From: JAZDJP01 sp043803805
GTDB taxonomy: Bacteria; Planctomycetota; JAZDJP01
NCBI GenBank assembly: GCA_043803805.1
Contig: JAZDJP010000091.1
Span: forward strand, 1-14,849
Direction: 5' to 3'
DNA length: 14,849 bases
Shown: positions 13,714 through 14,849 of the stretch, one piece after another
Layout of the letters: each line of letters starts with the position of its first letter
Numbering within the stretch: position 1 is the first letter of the stretch
Program-made: the position numbers and the translations under genes
The notes under the pieces: generated by a model
Seen by the model: the letters and a program-made list of their open reading frames with translations, nothing else
Databases searched by the model: none
Told to the model about the DNA's origin: nothing

Positions 13714-14628
13714 ATGGTAGGTTTTATCGCCAAACGCCTGCTTTCCGCCATCCCGCTTCTCGGGATCATCGTCACCGTCAATTTCTTCGTGATGCGGATC
13801 ATCCCCGGCGGACCGTTTGACCGGGAGCGTCCGCTTCCGCCCGAGGTGCGGCTGAACCTTGAGAAAAAGTATCACCTGAACGAGCCGCTGTTCCGGCAGT
13901 ACCTGTATTACCTCGGGGATCTCGCCCGGGGGGACCTCGGGCTTTCCATGAAGTACACCGATTCCACGGTGAACGAGGTCATCGCCGGATCCCTGCCGAA
14001 CTCGATGGCGCTGGGGGCGCTGGCGCTGGCGCTCTCGGTCGCGGCCGGGGTGGCGGCGGGGGTGGCGGGGGCGGCCTGGTCGGAGCGGGCGGGGGGGCGG
14101 TTTCTCGCGGCGGGAACCACTCTCGGCGTCTGCATCCCGAGTTTTGTCATCGGACCGCTTCTGGTGCTCGTCTTCGCGCGGACTCTGGGGTGGTTCGACG
14201 TCCAGGGCTGGGGGGAGCCCCGGAAAATGGTTCTGCCGGTCCTGGCGCTCTCGGGGTATTACACGGCCTACATCGCGCGCCTGACGCGCGCGGGGATTCT
14301 GGAGGAGTTCGGGAAGGATTACGTCCGGACGGCCCGGGCGAAGGGACTCTCCTGGAGCCGGGTGCTCATCCGTCATGTCCTGAAAAACGGCATCACCCCG
14401 GTGGTGTCGTATCTCGGGCCGGCGACGGCGGCGGTGCTCACGGGCTCCGTGGTGGTGGAGAAGATTTTCAACATCCCCGGCATCGGCAGGGACTTCGTCT
14501 CGGCGCCCCTCAACCGCGACTACACCCTCGTCATGGGGGTTGTCCTCGTCTACAGCCTGTTTCTGATTTTCTTCAATCTTCTCTCCGAGGTCGCGCTCGG
14601 ACTGCTGGACCCCCGTGTCAGGAAGTGA
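13714..14628 (+). CDS. oppB: Oligopeptide ABC transporter permease, OppB type
   Basis: A 304-residue inner-membrane permease of the OppB/DppB family that forms half of the peptide channel. The opening MVGFIAKRLLSAIPLLGI, then RIIPGGPFDRERPLPPEV and KYHLNEPL, follows enteric OppB closely as I recall it. About six hydrophobic segments are visible, near residues 9-29, 93-119, 128-150, 166-188, 230-250 and 268-292. The ATPase-contacting EAA loop is RTARAKGLSWSRVLIRHVLKN, before the fifth segment. Length is normal. The ATG sits directly after the heptad repeat, with no Shine-Dalgarno sequence, so initiation is either weak, coupled to the upstream gene or leaderless. The second permease and ATPase genes normally following are absent: within 40 bp an insertion sequence begins. 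Confidence 0.9.
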   Translation: MVGFIAKRLLSAIPLLGIIVTVNFFVMRIIPGGPFDRERPLPPEVRLNLEKKYHLNEPLFRQYLYYLGDLARGDLGLSMKYTDSTVNEVIAGSLPNSMALGALALALSVAAGVAAGVAGAAWSERAGGRFLAAGTTLGVCIPSFVIGPLLVLVFARTLGWFDVQGWGEPRKMVLPVLALSGYYTAYIARLTRAGILEEFGKDYVRTARAKGLSWSRVLIRHVLKNGITPVVSYLGPATAAVLTGSVVVEKIFNIPGIGRDFVSAPLNRDYTLVMGVVLVYSLFLIFFNLLSEVALGLLDPRVRK

Positions 14629-14667
14629 CTCTGGAGCGATTCACGGGTGAATTCCATTTAATTTTCC

Positions 14668-14849
14668 ACTGCTGTCCGGTCATTACTCGAATAACACCAA
14701 CTGGTTAGCGGAGTCGCCGTTCACGATCTTGGAAACAGTATCCGCAAATGCTTGCAAGATCGGGGTTTTCAGAAATACCGAGACACTGACGACCTGCAAA
14801 ATTGTGTAGAGGCTTTGCTCCAATCGGAGTTCTTTCTTCACGATGGCCA
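14668..14849 (-). mobile_element. Right-end portion of an IS4-type insertion sequence
   Basis: The window's last ~180 bp carry the 3' end of a transposase gene on the - strand. Immediately outside its stop lies a candidate terminal repeat, CACTGCTGTCCGGTC at 14668-14681 or thereabouts, of a kind I associate with IS4-type elements. The rest of the element lies beyond the window. The other terminal repeat and the target duplication are not visible, so the boundary is approximate. Confidence 0.65.
14683..14847 (-). CDS. IS4-family transposase, C-terminal fragment (cut by window end)
   Basis: The last 54 residues and stop (TAA, complement of 14683-14685) of a transposase are visible. They read AIVKKELRLEQSLYTILQVV onwards, through SVSVFLKTPILQAF, to NQLVLFE. 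This is a close match to the C-terminal ends of IS4-family transposases as I remember them: AIVKKxLxLxxSLYxILQ, FxKTPxLxAF and a final NQLxLF. The catalytic DDE residues lie outside the window, so activity cannot be judged. Third positions are clearly less G/C-rich than in the neighbouring genes, consistent with a foreign origin. Confidence 0.82.
   Translation of the reverse strand, partial: AIVKKELRLEQSLYTILQVVSVSVFLKTPILQAFADTVSKIVNGDSANQLVLFE

Noticed and set aside
12300..13802. 500-codon open frame on the - strand inside the peptide-binding protein
   Set aside because: The + strand is a clear family 5 binding protein with signal peptide and ribosome-binding site. The antisense product is low-complexity and crosses the tandem repeat.

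Overview
The window is a GC-rich bacterial chromosome segment. It is roughly two thirds G+C by eye, and its gene third positions are strongly G/C. A lipobox-type signal peptide, a FeeM-like acyltransferase and a dipeptide/oligopeptide transporter suggest a bacterium with a cell envelope of the Gram-negative type. The gene junctions carry degenerate 7-bp and 8-bp tandem repeats built around an ATC or AGTC core, a style I associate with uncultured environmental lineages. The phylum cannot be fixed from this sequence alone.

Region 1 (1-3606) is a tightly packed + strand operon. A plausible promoter and leader hairpin precede a nucleotide-sugar epimerase of the dTDP-L-rhamnose 4-epimerase type, a family 1-like glycosyltransferase and a FeeM-like N-acyl amino acid synthase. 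Both junctions are ATGA overlaps, so the three genes are probably translationally coupled. My inference is that they make a glycosylated N-acyl amino acid or another small glycolipid. Region 2 (3607-4200) is a poorly coding, decayed spacer. It holds a small truncated Cys-rich reading frame that runs into what looks like a dispersed repeat, an unidentified fragment on the - strand, and a motif resembling the end of the insertion sequence found at the right edge.

Region 3 (4201-5637) is a two-gene unit of metal-dependent hydrolases: a PHP-domain phosphoesterase and an LmbE/PIG-L-type deacetylase. Region 4 (5638-11211) is dominated by one gene for a 1802-residue predicted lipoprotein. It has seven tandem units of about 200 residues, each with two Asp-box-like motifs, then a Pro/Glu-rich linker and a C-terminal TPR domain. 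This is the most unusual object in the window.

Region 5 (11212-12062) is a - strand pair: an O6-methylguanine-DNA methyltransferase followed by a Trm112-type small zinc protein. Region 6 (12102-14628) runs divergently and encodes an oligopeptide-binding protein and an OppB-type permease. The rest of the expected transporter operon is not in view. Its place is taken at 14668-14849 by the 3' end of an IS4-type transposase on the - strand, so the operon is either interrupted by the element or the assembly joins two places at a repeat.

The short tandem repeats lie at 2539-2620, 11213-11252, 11483-11517 and 13671-13712, always at or between gene ends. At least once the repeat has become part of a reading frame, and once it occupies the position where a ribosome-binding site would be expected.
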